The position numbers and the translations under genes were made by a program. The notes beneath the pieces are model-generated. The model saw nothing but the letters and a program-made list of their open reading frames with translations, searched no databases and was not told the DNA's origin. Below, one piece after another: positions 46,409-53,716 of a stretch of 64,000 nt of DNA. The DNA comes from Deltaproteobacteria bacterium GWC2_55_46 (GTDB lineage: Bacteria; Desulfobacterota; GWC2-55-46). How positions within the stretch are numbered: the stretch's first letter is position 1; each line of letters opens with the position of its first letter. The DNA is taken from NCBI GenBank assembly GCA_001595385.3, contig LVEI03000001.1, positions 959,501-1,023,500 on the forward strand. Direction: 5' to 3'.

Positions 46409-47173
46409 CTAAATGTCGCCGCTTTTTCTGGCCTTTCGGACCACATAAACGGCTGTGGCCATAAGGCTCGACCAAAACAGAAAACCGAGGCCTATCATGG
46501 CGAACATGCTATAGTCGGGCCTGTAGGTCCCTGTCCTGGGGTCGTAGGTATAGCATATGGACTTCAAAAAGCCGATGAGCCCTGATGGCGCCGCGCCATA
46601 GGAGGGGCTCTCAAGGTCCCTGGACTGTGCGACGGCGTCAAGAAGGGCCGTACGGTCTATCTCTGTGCCGTAGATGCGCTTGAAGACCCTGCCGTCCGGC
46701 CCGATGACAACGGCCATGTTCGGATGGTCAAAGCCTGAATCGGACTTTGTATAGGCGAACCCAGCCTCCTTTATGAGCTTCTCCATCGCCTCCCTGTCTG
46801 AGGAGGCGAACCTCCAGGAGCTGAAGTCATCCGTGAACTGGCGGCCGTAGTTGCCAAGGGCTTCAGGGGTATCCCTCTCCGTATCAAAGCCTATGGTAAC
46901 AGATGTGAAGCCAGTGCCGAAATCAGAGCCTGGGGATGCAAAAATGCCCTTGAGGCTCGCTGTGAGCGTGCCGCATGTATGGACGCAGGAGGTATATATG
47001 AAACTTACGACCAGCGGCTTGCCATAAAGGGAGCTCAAGGCGAACCTCCTGCCGCCCTGGTCGATAAGCTTGACGTCGGCCAGCTTCCCCCCCGGAGGGA
47101 CCTCGGCTGAGGCGCTTCCCAGGGGGGCGAAAAAGACGATCATCGCGAATATGACGGATAGAAAGGTCCTCAT
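46409..47173 (-). CDS. SCO1/SenC copper chaperone for cytochrome oxidase
   Basis: A 254-residue protein with a signal peptide (1-23), a thioredoxin-fold Sco domain and a C-terminal membrane helix (about 225-245) not found in most Sco proteins. The copper-binding CxxxC is C63/C67 in YTSCVHTCGTL, with the conserved His150 in SDSGFDHPNMAVV. FTSVTIGFDTERDTPE is the other hallmark. It delivers copper to the CuA site of subunit II. It is the last gene of the oxidase operon, 9 bases after ctaB. Confidence 0.93.
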   Translation of the reverse strand: MRTFLSVIFAMIVFFAPLGSASAEVPPGGKLADVKLIDQGGRRFALSSLYGKPLVVSFIYTSCVHTCGTLTASLKGIFASPGSDFGTGFTSVTIGFDTERDTPEALGNYGRQFTDDFSSWRFASSDREAMEKLIKEAGFAYTKSDSGFDHPNMAVVIGPDGRVFKRIYGTEIDRTALLDAVAQSRDLESPSYGAAPSGLIGFLKSICYTYDPRTGTYRPDYSMFAMIGLGFLFWSSLMATAVYVVRKARKSGDI

Positions 47174-47182
47174 AATGGCTAT

Positions 47183-48037
47183 CTACCCCACTCCGACTTC
47201 CAGGAACACACCGGCGAAAAGTATCGCCAGATAGGCCATCGAGACCTTGAAGTTCTTCCAGGCTATCTCCTTCGTGGTATTTCTGACCAATCTCGCGTTC
47301 CAGTAGAGAAAATAAGCGCCAGCGGCTGTGGCCGCGACCGCATACAGGACGCCGAAGTAACCGAGGAAGACCGGCAGGAGGGAGGAGCCGACAAGCAGGA
47401 CGGTATTGATCGCGATATAGACGGCGGCCTTCCTGTCGCCGACCACATTGGGGAGCATGGGCACACCGGCCCTCTCATAGTCATCCCTGTGCACAATGGC
47501 GAAGCTCCAGAAATGCGAAGGCGTCCAGAAGAACATCACTACCGAGAGCATTACGGCGGTGGCGCAAAACTCCGGCTCGGCAGAGGCGCCGCCGGCGAGC
47601 ACCGCGAAGCTTCCGGCAAGTCCGCCGACGATGATATTGAGCCAGCTACGGCGTTTGAGCCACACAGTATATACGATAGCGTAGACGAAAGCGCCCAGGA
47701 AGAGGTGGAGCGCCACCATGTAATTTAGCTCAAGAAGAGAGATCGCAACCGACAACCCGAGGAGCACAGCCGCGGCGATAGGGGCTGCGGCGGGCGGGCA
47801 ATTTGAGGCCAGGGGCCTGCCCCTGGTCCTCTTCATCACCGAGTCTATGTCCCTGTCAAAGTAATGGTTGAGCGCGCTGGCGGCTGCCGCCGCGGCCATG
47901 GTGGCCAGGACGAGGAAAGCGAACTTCCCTGCCGTCAATCCGTACGGAGCTGCGGCAAGCCCTACGACCGCGCTCAGGGTAATAAGCCAGCATATCCTGA
48001 GCTTGAAAAGCGGCAGGTACTTGGCTATCCCGTGCAT
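47183..48037 (-). CDS. ctaB: Protoheme IX farnesyltransferase (heme O synthase)
   Basis: A 284-residue polytopic prenyltransferase with about nine membrane helices. The prenyl-diphosphate/magnesium motif is LNHYFDRDIDSVMKRTRGRPL, and the second site is FWTPSHFWSFAIVHRDDYERAG. It adds a farnesyl group to heme B to give heme O for the oxidase. A strong GGAGGAGG site precedes the ATG. It lies between the 46-residue Cys protein and sco1. No ctaA (heme A synthase) is visible, so this oxidase may use heme O or ctaA may lie elsewhere. Confidence 0.96.
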   Translation of the reverse strand: MHGIAKYLPLFKLRICWLITLSAVVGLAAAPYGLTAGKFAFLVLATMAAAAAASALNHYFDRDIDSVMKRTRGRPLASNCPPAAAPIAAAVLLGLSVAISLLELNYMVALHLFLGAFVYAIVYTVWLKRRSWLNIIVGGLAGSFAVLAGGASAEPEFCATAVMLSVVMFFWTPSHFWSFAIVHRDDYERAGVPMLPNVVGDRKAAVYIAINTVLLVGSSLLPVFLGYFGVLYAVAATAAGAYFLYWNARLVRNTTKEIAWKNFKVSMAYLAILFAGVFLEVGVG

Positions 48038-48062
48038 GGCCTCCTCCTTTTCTGTTTAAGGT

Positions 48063-48203
48063 TCATGGCTTTCTTGAACGCCTGCACCTTTCGTATATGG
48101 GACAGCCGCCCGGCCCCGGCTTGCAGGCCGGGCATGTCCCGGCATCATCGCTTGCTTCCCCTGAAGGCCCCTTTAGGCCGTCATCCGTCCCCAATTGGTC
48201 CAT
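48063..48203 (-). CDS. 46-aa Cys-rich microprotein in the oxidase operon
   Basis: A short frame fills the gap between coxA and ctaB. The ATG at 48203 is 12 bases after the coxA stop and has an AAAGGA site at 4-5 bases. It encodes 46 residues: an acidic N-terminus (MDQLGTDDGLKGPSGEASDD) and a basic Cys-rich C-terminus, TCPACKPG then GCPIYERCRRSRKP. The four Cys follow C-x2-C-x6-C-x5-C, a possible zinc- or copper-binding knuckle. It ends 25 bases before the ctaB start. I do not recognise the family; coding status rests on position, ribosome site and Cys pattern. Confidence 0.55.
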   Translation of the reverse strand: MDQLGTDDGLKGPSGEASDDAGTCPACKPGPGGCPIYERCRRSRKP

Positions 48204-48214
48204 ACGTCCTTTCG

Positions 48215-49840
48215 CTATTTGCCGTACCCGTAAGGGTCCCACTTCTCAGGGATCTTCAGCTCTCCGCCCCAGTTGCCGGGAGGCGGCGGCGAAGAGGCAT
48301 GCGTCCACTCGAGCGAACGCGAGCCCCAGGGGTTCTGCGGGGCCTTCTTGCCCCATATAGCCCCGTGTATCCAGGAGATGAGCACCACTACCGCCCCGAG
48401 GAATATTATGTACGATCCCCACGTGGCCCACTGCTGCAACGGCTCTATCTCAGGGAACTGCTGATAGTCGTAGTAGCGCCTCGGCATGCCCATGACGCCC
48501 ATTATCATCGTCAGCATGAAGGTTATGTTCACCCCTACGAAGAAAAGGAGGAAGCCGAGCTTGCCGAGTGTCTCGTTGTACATCTTGCCGGTCATCTTGG
48601 GGAAGGCATAATACGTCCCCCCGATGATAGCCGTTGTCACCGAGACGGCCATAACGTAGTGGAAGTGGCCAGGCATCCAGTAGGTGTCGGTAAGGTGGAT
48701 GTAGATAGCCGACATGGCGTTGGGTATGCCGGTCAGTCCCCCTATGAGGAAGAGGAAGAGAAAGCCGACCGCGTACCACATGGGGGTCTGGTACAGGATG
48801 GAGCCCTTATAAAGGGTCCCGACCAGAGCTATCATAAGGAGCCCGACCGGGACGCTTATGATGAGCGTGGTGAAGACCTGTATGAGGACAAGCCAGTCAG
48901 GCACGCCGGCGGTGTAGAGGTGATGCACCCAGACTATGCCGGAGAGCGCCACGACGCCGAGGACACCATAATAGATGGTCTTCTTGAAGTTGAATATCGC
49001 GTTCCTGGAGAATGTCGCCACTATCTCGTAGATCATCCCTATGGCGGGCAGGAATATGACGTAGACCGCCGGGTGCGAGTAGAACCAGAAGAGGTTCTCG
49101 TATATGAGCGCGCTCCCGCCTGCCGCCGCGTCGAAGAAGTGGGTGCCCACGTACTTGTCGAAAGAGAGCATGGTCACGGCCACGCCGAGGATCGGGACGA
49201 ATATGAGCTGGATTATGAAGGCCGCGAGCGTGCACCAGACAAACATGTTGAGCTTGCCCCAGGTCACCCCGGGCGCCCTCATGTGGATTATCGTGGTAAG
49301 GAAGTTCACGCCGCCCACGATCGATGAGAAGCCGATGAGAAGCACTGTAAAGGTATAGAATGCCGTGTTGCCGCCCGTTACGATAGAATACGGCGGATAG
49401 CCGGTCCACATGATGTCCGGAGGGTCGGGGATCACGAACGTAAGGAGCGCGAGCACGACACCCATGAGGAAGAGCCAGAAGCTAAAGGCGTTGAGCCTCG
49501 GGAAGGCCACGTCCTTGGCGCCTATCATGAGTGGCACGTAGAAGTTCGCGAAGAACCCGGTAAGCGCCGGTATCTGGAAGCCGAGTATCATAGCGGCCCC
49601 GTGGAAGTAGAGCCATACGTTATAGCTGCCAGGGTTATCTGTCACCGTCGGCCCGAGGCTCGCCAGCTCCGTCCTCATGAGCATGGCCATGAGCCCTGCC
49701 ACGAAGAAGGCGGCGAACGAGCCGATCAGGTACAGGACCGCGACCCTCTTGTGGTCGGTCGTGAAGACCCATTCCTTGAGGCTGAACTTCGAGTGCGCCC
49801 CGACGGAGGCATGTACTGGTTCAGCGACTGTTGAGCTCAT
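48215..49840 (-). CDS. coxA: Cytochrome c oxidase subunit I (heme-copper oxidase, A2-like)
   Basis: A 541-residue protein with 12 or more membrane helices and the heme and CuB histidines. FFANFYVPLMIGAKDVAFPR precedes RLNAFSFWLF, part of the D-channel region. The CuB site reads FWFYSHPAVYVIFLPAIGM: the Glu of the HPEVY motif is replaced, and YSHP appears instead, which marks type A2 oxidases. DTYWMPGHFHYVMAV carries heme and CuB ligands. It forms the catalytic core that reduces oxygen to water and pumps protons. The start overlaps the subunit II stop (TAATG) with GGAGGTGA upstream. Confidence 0.96.
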   Translation of the reverse strand: MSSTVAEPVHASVGAHSKFSLKEWVFTTDHKRVAVLYLIGSFAAFFVAGLMAMLMRTELASLGPTVTDNPGSYNVWLYFHGAAMILGFQIPALTGFFANFYVPLMIGAKDVAFPRLNAFSFWLFLMGVVLALLTFVIPDPPDIMWTGYPPYSIVTGGNTAFYTFTVLLIGFSSIVGGVNFLTTIIHMRAPGVTWGKLNMFVWCTLAAFIIQLIFVPILGVAVTMLSFDKYVGTHFFDAAAGGSALIYENLFWFYSHPAVYVIFLPAIGMIYEIVATFSRNAIFNFKKTIYYGVLGVVALSGIVWVHHLYTAGVPDWLVLIQVFTTLIISVPVGLLMIALVGTLYKGSILYQTPMWYAVGFLFLFLIGGLTGIPNAMSAIYIHLTDTYWMPGHFHYVMAVSVTTAIIGGTYYAFPKMTGKMYNETLGKLGFLLFFVGVNITFMLTMIMGVMGMPRRYYDYQQFPEIEPLQQWATWGSYIIFLGAVVVLISWIHGAIWGKKAPQNPWGSRSLEWTHASSPPPPGNWGGELKIPEKWDPYGYGK

Positions 49841-50589
49841 TATGCTTCACCTCCTGTGCTTTCTGCTTTTTTCGGCTTGTTTTCCTCAACCCATTTCCGG
49901 AACTCGGCCTCTGGCATCACGATGACCTTGCCGTACATGCCCGAGTGCATGGTGCCGCAGTACTCGGCGCAGGTCAAGACGTGCTCGCCTATCCCTTTCG
50001 CGTTGAACCAGAGATGGGTCTGCGAACCCGGCACCATGTCCCATTTGACCTTGTAGTCGGGCACGAAGAAGGCGTGCACGACGTCCCTGCTGGTGAGGTT
50101 CACCTTTATGGCCTTGCCCTCCGGGACCCTGAGCTCGTTGGTGGCGGTGATGCCTTCGGGGTAGGTTATATCAAATCCCCACATATACCCCTCGACCGCT
50201 ACCTCGTAGGATTCAGCGGGAGGGGTCCTCATCTTCTGCCACTGCTCGAAGTTCTTGGCGGCCAGGAATATGTCATCTGCAATGAAGAGGAAGGCCGGTA
50301 TGAATATCCAGCCCGCGGCGGCGAGCTGAGAGAGCTTAACTCCCTTGCCCTCCTCATCGCTGTTCTTCCTCCTGTACTTCACGAGAAGATAGATTATGAC
50401 AATGGCGAATAAGCCGCCTATCAAGCCGATGTCCCACATCATCTCATTCCAGAGGTGCCACCAGCCTTCGGTGATGTCAGGAACCGCTCCAGCCACCGCC
50501 GCAGCTTCCCCGGCCGCTTCCTTGGCCATGGAGGCCGCGGGCGCGAGGAGAGCGGGGACTGTCAGCAGCCATTTGATCTTTTTCATCAT
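49840..50589 (-). CDS. coxB: Cytochrome c oxidase subunit II
   Basis: About 249 residues from the ATG at 50589, behind GGAGAGGGA; longer frames extend into coxC. A signal peptide (MMKKIKWLLTVPALLAPAAS), two membrane helices and a periplasmic cupredoxin domain are visible. The dinuclear CuA site is CAEYCGTMHSGMYGKVIVMP, with all ligands present, and the aromatic YMWGFDITYPEG region carries electrons from cytochrome c. No fused cytochrome c domain follows, so it is not a caa3-type subunit. It lies between coxC and coxA. Confidence 0.95.
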   Translation of the reverse strand: MMKKIKWLLTVPALLAPAASMAKEAAGEAAAVAGAVPDITEGWWHLWNEMMWDIGLIGGLFAIVIIYLLVKYRRKNSDEEGKGVKLSQLAAAGWIFIPAFLFIADDIFLAAKNFEQWQKMRTPPAESYEVAVEGYMWGFDITYPEGITATNELRVPEGKAIKVNLTSRDVVHAFFVPDYKVKWDMVPGSQTHLWFNAKGIGEHVLTCAEYCGTMHSGMYGKVIVMPEAEFRKWVEENKPKKAESTGGEA

Positions 50590-50618
50590 TCCCTCTCCTT
50601 TCATTTTTGTCCTGCGGC

Positions 50619-51386
50619 CTACCAGAAATAGACCTGCGACACGACAAAGAACCATACTATGTCGACGAAGTGCCAGTACATGGAAGCCGCGCTCACGAAC
50701 GTCTTGTTGATCTTCCCGGCAAGGGCCGGCAGAAGGACGGCTACGAATATTCCAAGGCCGACCATCACGTGCGAGCCGTGGAAACCGGTAATGGAGAAGA
50801 AGGAGGTCGAGAAGATGTTGGTATCGAACTTGAAGCCCTCATGATAGAGCTCTGTCCATTCAAACGCCGACATCCCGAGGAAGCCCAACCCCAAGACCAT
50901 CGTGGTAACGAGCCAGAAGATGAAGCTGCTCCTGTTGTAGTGCTCCGGCTCCACGTACTTCTCCGCCATATGGATCGTGAAGCTCGACGAGACCAGTATG
51001 ACTGTCATTATGATAGGCACTATCGTAGATATCTCCGGCGTGCCGGCTGGCGGCCAGAAAGGCGCCGTAAGCCTTGTTGCCCAGTATGCCGCGAAAAAAC
51101 CCACGAAAAGCAGCGCCTCAGCGACTATGAAGAACGGCATCGCCCAGATGCTTAGACCTTCGCTGATGCCATGCTCGTCCGCGATCCCCTCTCTTACCCA
51201 GCCAGCTATCGACAACAGGACCAGCGGGGCGCCGATCCCAAGACAGATGGTCGCGTAAAGCGGCTTCTGGTAAACGAAATAGAAGCCGAAGGAGAGCGGG
51301 ATCAGGAACAATATGCCCACGCTGACCAGCATGGGCCATATGCTCGTGTGCCAACCCAACTCATGTGCATGCCCGTGCCCGTTCAT
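50619..51386 (-). CDS. coxC: Cytochrome c oxidase subunit III
   Basis: A 255-residue protein with about seven membrane helices. It opens with a His-rich NGHGHAHELGWH, and includes IVAEALLFVGFFAAYW (the conserved Glu of the lipid/proton region), FSITGFHGSHVMVGLG and YWHFVDIVWFFVVSQVYFW at the end, the classic subunit III tail. It stabilises subunit I and its proton uptake. It is the first structural gene, 18 bases after the rrf2-type regulator and 29 bases before coxB. Confidence 0.95.
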   Translation of the reverse strand: MNGHGHAHELGWHTSIWPMLVSVGILFLIPLSFGFYFVYQKPLYATICLGIGAPLVLLSIAGWVREGIADEHGISEGLSIWAMPFFIVAEALLFVGFFAAYWATRLTAPFWPPAGTPEISTIVPIIMTVILVSSSFTIHMAEKYVEPEHYNRSSFIFWLVTTMVLGLGFLGMSAFEWTELYHEGFKFDTNIFSTSFFSITGFHGSHVMVGLGIFVAVLLPALAGKINKTFVSAASMYWHFVDIVWFFVVSQVYFW

Positions 51387-51404
51387 TCATTCCACCTCCT
51401 GAAT

Positions 51405-51845
51405 TTATTTGGATAATTCGGGTCTGTTTAGTCCACTTTTATTGCCAAAAAAAAGCATTATCCCGCCTATATTCTCTGAGGACAGCACCTCCGCCACGCT
51501 CTTCGCGCATCTTTTCAAGACCCCGTAGAGCTGGCAGCCGGGTGAGTCCGGGCATTCTTCCTCCTTTCTAATGCATCTTGCTTCGACCGGGCCGTCTATA
51601 GCCTCGACCACATCAAGGAGCGTTATCATCCTCGGCGCCCTGGAGAGCATGAATCCGCCGTCCCTGCCCCTTGTAGAGGATATTATCCCCCTTGACGCGA
51701 GAGTCCGGAATATCTTCGCGAGATACTGCTTGGATATACCGGTGGCCCTGGATATCTCCTCGACGCCTGTGAAATCATCAGTTTTTGAGGCGATGTACAC
51801 GAGGCCGGCAATCGCGTACTCGGAACCCTTGCTCAACGTGAACAA
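51405..51845 (-). CDS. Rrf2 family transcriptional regulator with Fe-S-type cysteines
   Basis: A 146-residue regulator starting with TTG at 51845, with a GGGAG site about 6 bases before it. The winged helix has FTLSKGSEYAIAGLVYIAS, ISRATGISKQYLAKIFRTLA and TRGRDGGFMLSRAP. The C-terminal loop has C91, C98 and C104 (RCIRKEEECPDSPGC), the three-Cys arrangement of Fe-S-binding Rrf2 proteins such as IscR and NsrR. It probably senses oxygen, nitric oxide or Fe-S status. It is the first gene of the oxidase operon, which it probably regulates. Confidence 0.9.
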   Translation of the reverse strand: MFTLSKGSEYAIAGLVYIASKTDDFTGVEEISRATGISKQYLAKIFRTLASRGIISSTRGRDGGFMLSRAPRMITLLDVVEAIDGPVEARCIRKEEECPDSPGCQLYGVLKRCAKSVAEVLSSENIGGIMLFFGNKSGLNRPELSK

Positions 51846-51930
51846 AGAGAGCTCCCTTGTGGTGGTTCGCCTGCCGGATGGCCCCGGCCGATGGAACCTG
51901 GTTTCTGTACAGATTTACACTCGTATTAAT

Positions 51931-51946
51931 AGCAATGAACGTGCCA
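51931..51946 (-). promoter_or_regulatory. Consensus sigma-54 promoter for the rrf2-cox operon
   Basis: On the minus strand TGGCACGTTCATTGCT matches the sigma-54 consensus TGGCACG-N4-TTGC(T/A) at every defined base, with the -24 box at 51940-51946 and the -12 box at 51931-51935. Transcription would begin near 51920, about 75 bases before the rrf2 TTG start. A good enhancer candidate lies upstream at 52088-52111. Sigma-54 control needs an activator of the NtrC type; one is encoded at 26203-27516 in this window. Confidence 0.72.
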
Positions 51947-52087
51947 TGACGGATGGGTTTGATTTTCAAGGCTTTTTATTTGGATTTTTTAAGCGCCAGA
52001 CAAAAGGTGCGGCAGAATGGCAGTATAAGGCAGGCTGTTGATTCACAAAAAAACGTTAAAAAACAGATAATTGAGCTTAAAATGAGC

Positions 52088-52111
52088 ATTCATGCCGCAT
52101 GCGGCATGAAT
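52088..52111. promoter_or_regulatory. 24-base perfect palindrome, candidate enhancer (UAS)
   Basis: ATTCATGCCGCA (52088-52099) is followed directly by its exact reverse complement (52100-52111), so all 24 bases are symmetrical. It is centred about 180 bases upstream of the predicted sigma-54 start, the usual distance for an activator's binding site. There is no T run, so it is not a terminator for the kinase gene just upstream, which ends at 52127. Binding by a specific activator is inference. Confidence 0.6.
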
Positions 52112-52126
52112 TCACATAAATAGAAG

Positions 52127-53233
52127 CTATATAGAGCTCTCTTCTTCTCCGTCGGGAGAAACTTTTGTCGCGTCCAAAAGGGGGATCAGCAGGTCTACCC
52201 TCGTCTGTCCCGGAACGCTTTCTACCCGTATCTCGCCCTTCAGGTCCCTCATGATGCCGTAGCTCACGGAAAGGCCAAGGCCGGTGCCCTTGCCAACCGA
52301 TTTCGTCGTAAAAAATGGCTCGAAGACCCTCTTCAAAAGCTCCTTCGGTATGCCGGGGCCGTTGTCGGCCACGCTCACCTTTACGAAGCCTGACGCCGCG
52401 GATGTGGAGACCTCTACGGCTCCGCCGCCGCTCTCCTCGGCCGCCTCGATGGCGTTTTTGATGACGTTGAAGAGCACCTGCCTGAAACGGTCAGGGTCGG
52501 TAAGGACGACAGGCAGCCCGGGGTCGAGCGACTCCCTTAGCTCCACAGGCCCTCCGTGCCTGCCCTTCTTCACGAACTCCAACGTCCTGGAGACCAGGGA
52601 ATTCATGTCAGTCGGAACGGTGCGGGAGGCCCCGCCGCTTGAGAAACCGAGGAGGTCGTTTATGATGCCCTTGCACCTGTTTATCTCGCCCTTCATGTCG
52701 GAGAGGTACTCGCGGAGCATCTCCTTCGGCACTCTCTCCTGAGGCATCTCTATCGCGCGCTCAAGCTCGGCGGATATTATTGAGATGGTCCCGAGCGGGG
52801 TGTTGAGCTCATGGGCTATACCTGCCGCGAACTGGCCTATGGCGGCCATCTTCTCGATCTTTTCCATCAGCTCTTCCTGCTCTATCTTTATAAGGCGCTT
52901 GCCTGTCACGTCCATTACTATCTCCAGGACGCTCCCTGGCACTCCGCCCTCCCCGAGTACGGGTATGGCTATTACCTCAAGGCTTTTCTGCGTGCCATTT
53001 TTTTCAAGGGAGAACTCGTAATGGGCCGGCGTGCTCAAGTCGATGGCCCTGCCTGTCGGACAGATCTTGCAGAACTCCTGGCCGTAGCTGGCTATCCTGT
53101 AACAGGCCCTTCTCTGCCCGATGTCAGGGCCGAACCAGCCTCTGGCCTTCAGGTTCATCCATTGTATCCTGTGGCGGCAATCTATGAAGACGACAGCCGC
53201 GTCCAGGTTATCAAGCGCCTCTTCTATCTGCAT
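52127..53233 (-). CDS. Soluble PAS sensor histidine kinase
   Basis: A 368-residue cytoplasmic kinase without membrane helices. The N-terminal PAS domain (residues 3-112) has three Cys, C44, C55 and C58, in [19 protein letters not shown], a CxxCP form suited to redox, metal or heme sensing. The phospho-acceptor H141 is in [16 protein letters not shown], and ATPase boxes are [22 protein letters not shown] and [13 protein letters not shown]. It is upstream of the sigma-54 promoter of the oxidase operon and on the same strand. No partner regulator is adjacent; an NtrC-type activator is a natural guess. Confidence 0.92.
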   Translation of the reverse strand: MQIEEALDNLDAAVVFIDCRHRIQWMNLKARGWFGPDIGQRRACYRIASYGQEFCKICPTGRAIDLSTPAHYEFSLEKNGTQKSLEVIAIPVLGEGGVPGSVLEIVMDVTGKRLIKIEQEELMEKIEKMAAIGQFAAGIAHELNTPLGTISIISAELERAIEMPQERVPKEMLREYLSDMKGEINRCKGIINDLLGFSSGGASRTVPTDMNSLVSRTLEFVKKGRHGGPVELRESLDPGLPVVLTDPDRFRQVLFNVIKNAIEAAEESGGGAVEVSTSAASGFVKVSVADNGPGIPKELLKRVFEPFFTTKSVGKGTGLGLSVSYGIMRDLKGEIRVESVPGQTRVDLLIPLLDATKVSPDGEEESSI

Positions 53234-53258
53234 CTTTTCCCGGTAATTCCTTAATGTG

Positions 53259-53288
53259 ATTATACTCTGAACGGCAGCCGCTTCACAA
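53259..53288 (-). promoter_or_regulatory. Promoter of the PAS histidine kinase gene
   Basis: On the minus strand TTGTGA (53283-53288), an 18-base spacer and a perfect TATAAT (53259-53264) lie about 25 bases before the kinase ATG at 53233. The element has the same -35, spacer and -10 as the promoter of the TPR protein at 55962-55991. Confidence 0.6.
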
Positions 53289-53311
53289 GCTGTGTTACAT
53301 GCCGGCCAGGG

Positions 53312-53340
53312 TTTACGCCGGGGCGCGGAATTGGTATAGA
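53312..53340 (+). promoter_or_regulatory. Promoter of the small alpha/beta-barrel protein gene
   Basis: TTTACG (53312-53317) and TATAGA (53335-53340) are separated by 17 bases, four of six matches each. Transcription would begin near 53347, shortly before the AAGGAGG site and ATG at 53371. This also argues against the longer frame that starts at 53299, upstream of the -35. Confidence 0.45.
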
Positions 53341-53370
53341 CTTAAATATGGGAATGAAAGGAGGACCGGT

Positions 53371-53658
53371 ATGGCATACCTTTTTATATACCACGAGGTG
53401 GCTGATTTCAAGAGATGGAAACCTGTATACGACGAGCATGAGCCCGCCAGGCGCAAGGCCGGCCTCAAGGAGGTCCTGCTCCTCCAGGGAACTGACAACC
53501 CCAGGGAGGTCGTGCTCCTTTTCGAGACCGGGGACATAAGGAAAGCCCGCGATTTTCTGGCGTCCGACGACCTCAAAGATGCCATGCGGCGGGCCGGGGT
53601 CACCGGGAAGCCGGATATCCGCTTCCTGGAAAAACCAGCGCTCCGCAAGGCGGCATAA
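53371..53658 (+). CDS. Small dimeric alpha/beta-barrel-like protein (95 aa)
   Basis: A 95-residue protein from the ATG at 53371, which has AAGGAGG 7 bases upstream. The strand-helix pattern MAYLFIYHEVADFKRWKPVY, then KEVLLLQGTDNPREVVLLFE and KARDFLASDDLKDAMRRAG resembles dimeric alpha/beta-barrel (ABM/cyclase-like) domains. Such proteins may bind or degrade small aromatic or heme-like molecules. No catalytic residue is evident. It is a single-gene unit with its own promoter and a bidirectional terminator after it. Confidence 0.72.
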   Translation: MAYLFIYHEVADFKRWKPVYDEHEPARRKAGLKEVLLLQGTDNPREVVLLFETGDIRKARDFLASDDLKDAMRRAGVTGKPDIRFLEKPALRKAA

Positions 53659-53680
53659 GGGGACCTGAAAAGCATCAAAT

Positions 53681-53716
53681 AAAAGAGGGGTTGCGAAAGA
53701 GCGACCCCTCTCTTTT
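53681..53716. terminator. Bidirectional intrinsic terminator
   Basis: A stem of GGGGTTGC with GCGACCCC (one G-T pair), extended by AGA/TCT, is flanked by AAAA on the left and a T-rich tract on the right. It lies between the convergent alpha/beta-barrel gene and the TPR protein gene, whose stop is at 53715, and can serve both. Confidence 0.82.

Noticed and set aside
46396-46427. Hairpin AGCGGCGA/TCGCCGCT followed by TTTTT on the plus strand
   Set aside because: No plus-strand transcript is expected to end here, and on the minus strand it lacks a T run and covers the last codons of sco1.
47864-49327. 487-residue plus-strand frame across ctaB and coxA
   Set aside because: Antisense to well-conserved oxidase genes; composition is unnaturally rich in Arg, His, Tyr and Glu.
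52088-52111. Palindrome as a transcription terminator of the PAS kinase
   Set aside because: No T run on either side, and 24 bases of perfect symmetry without a loop fit a protein-binding site better.
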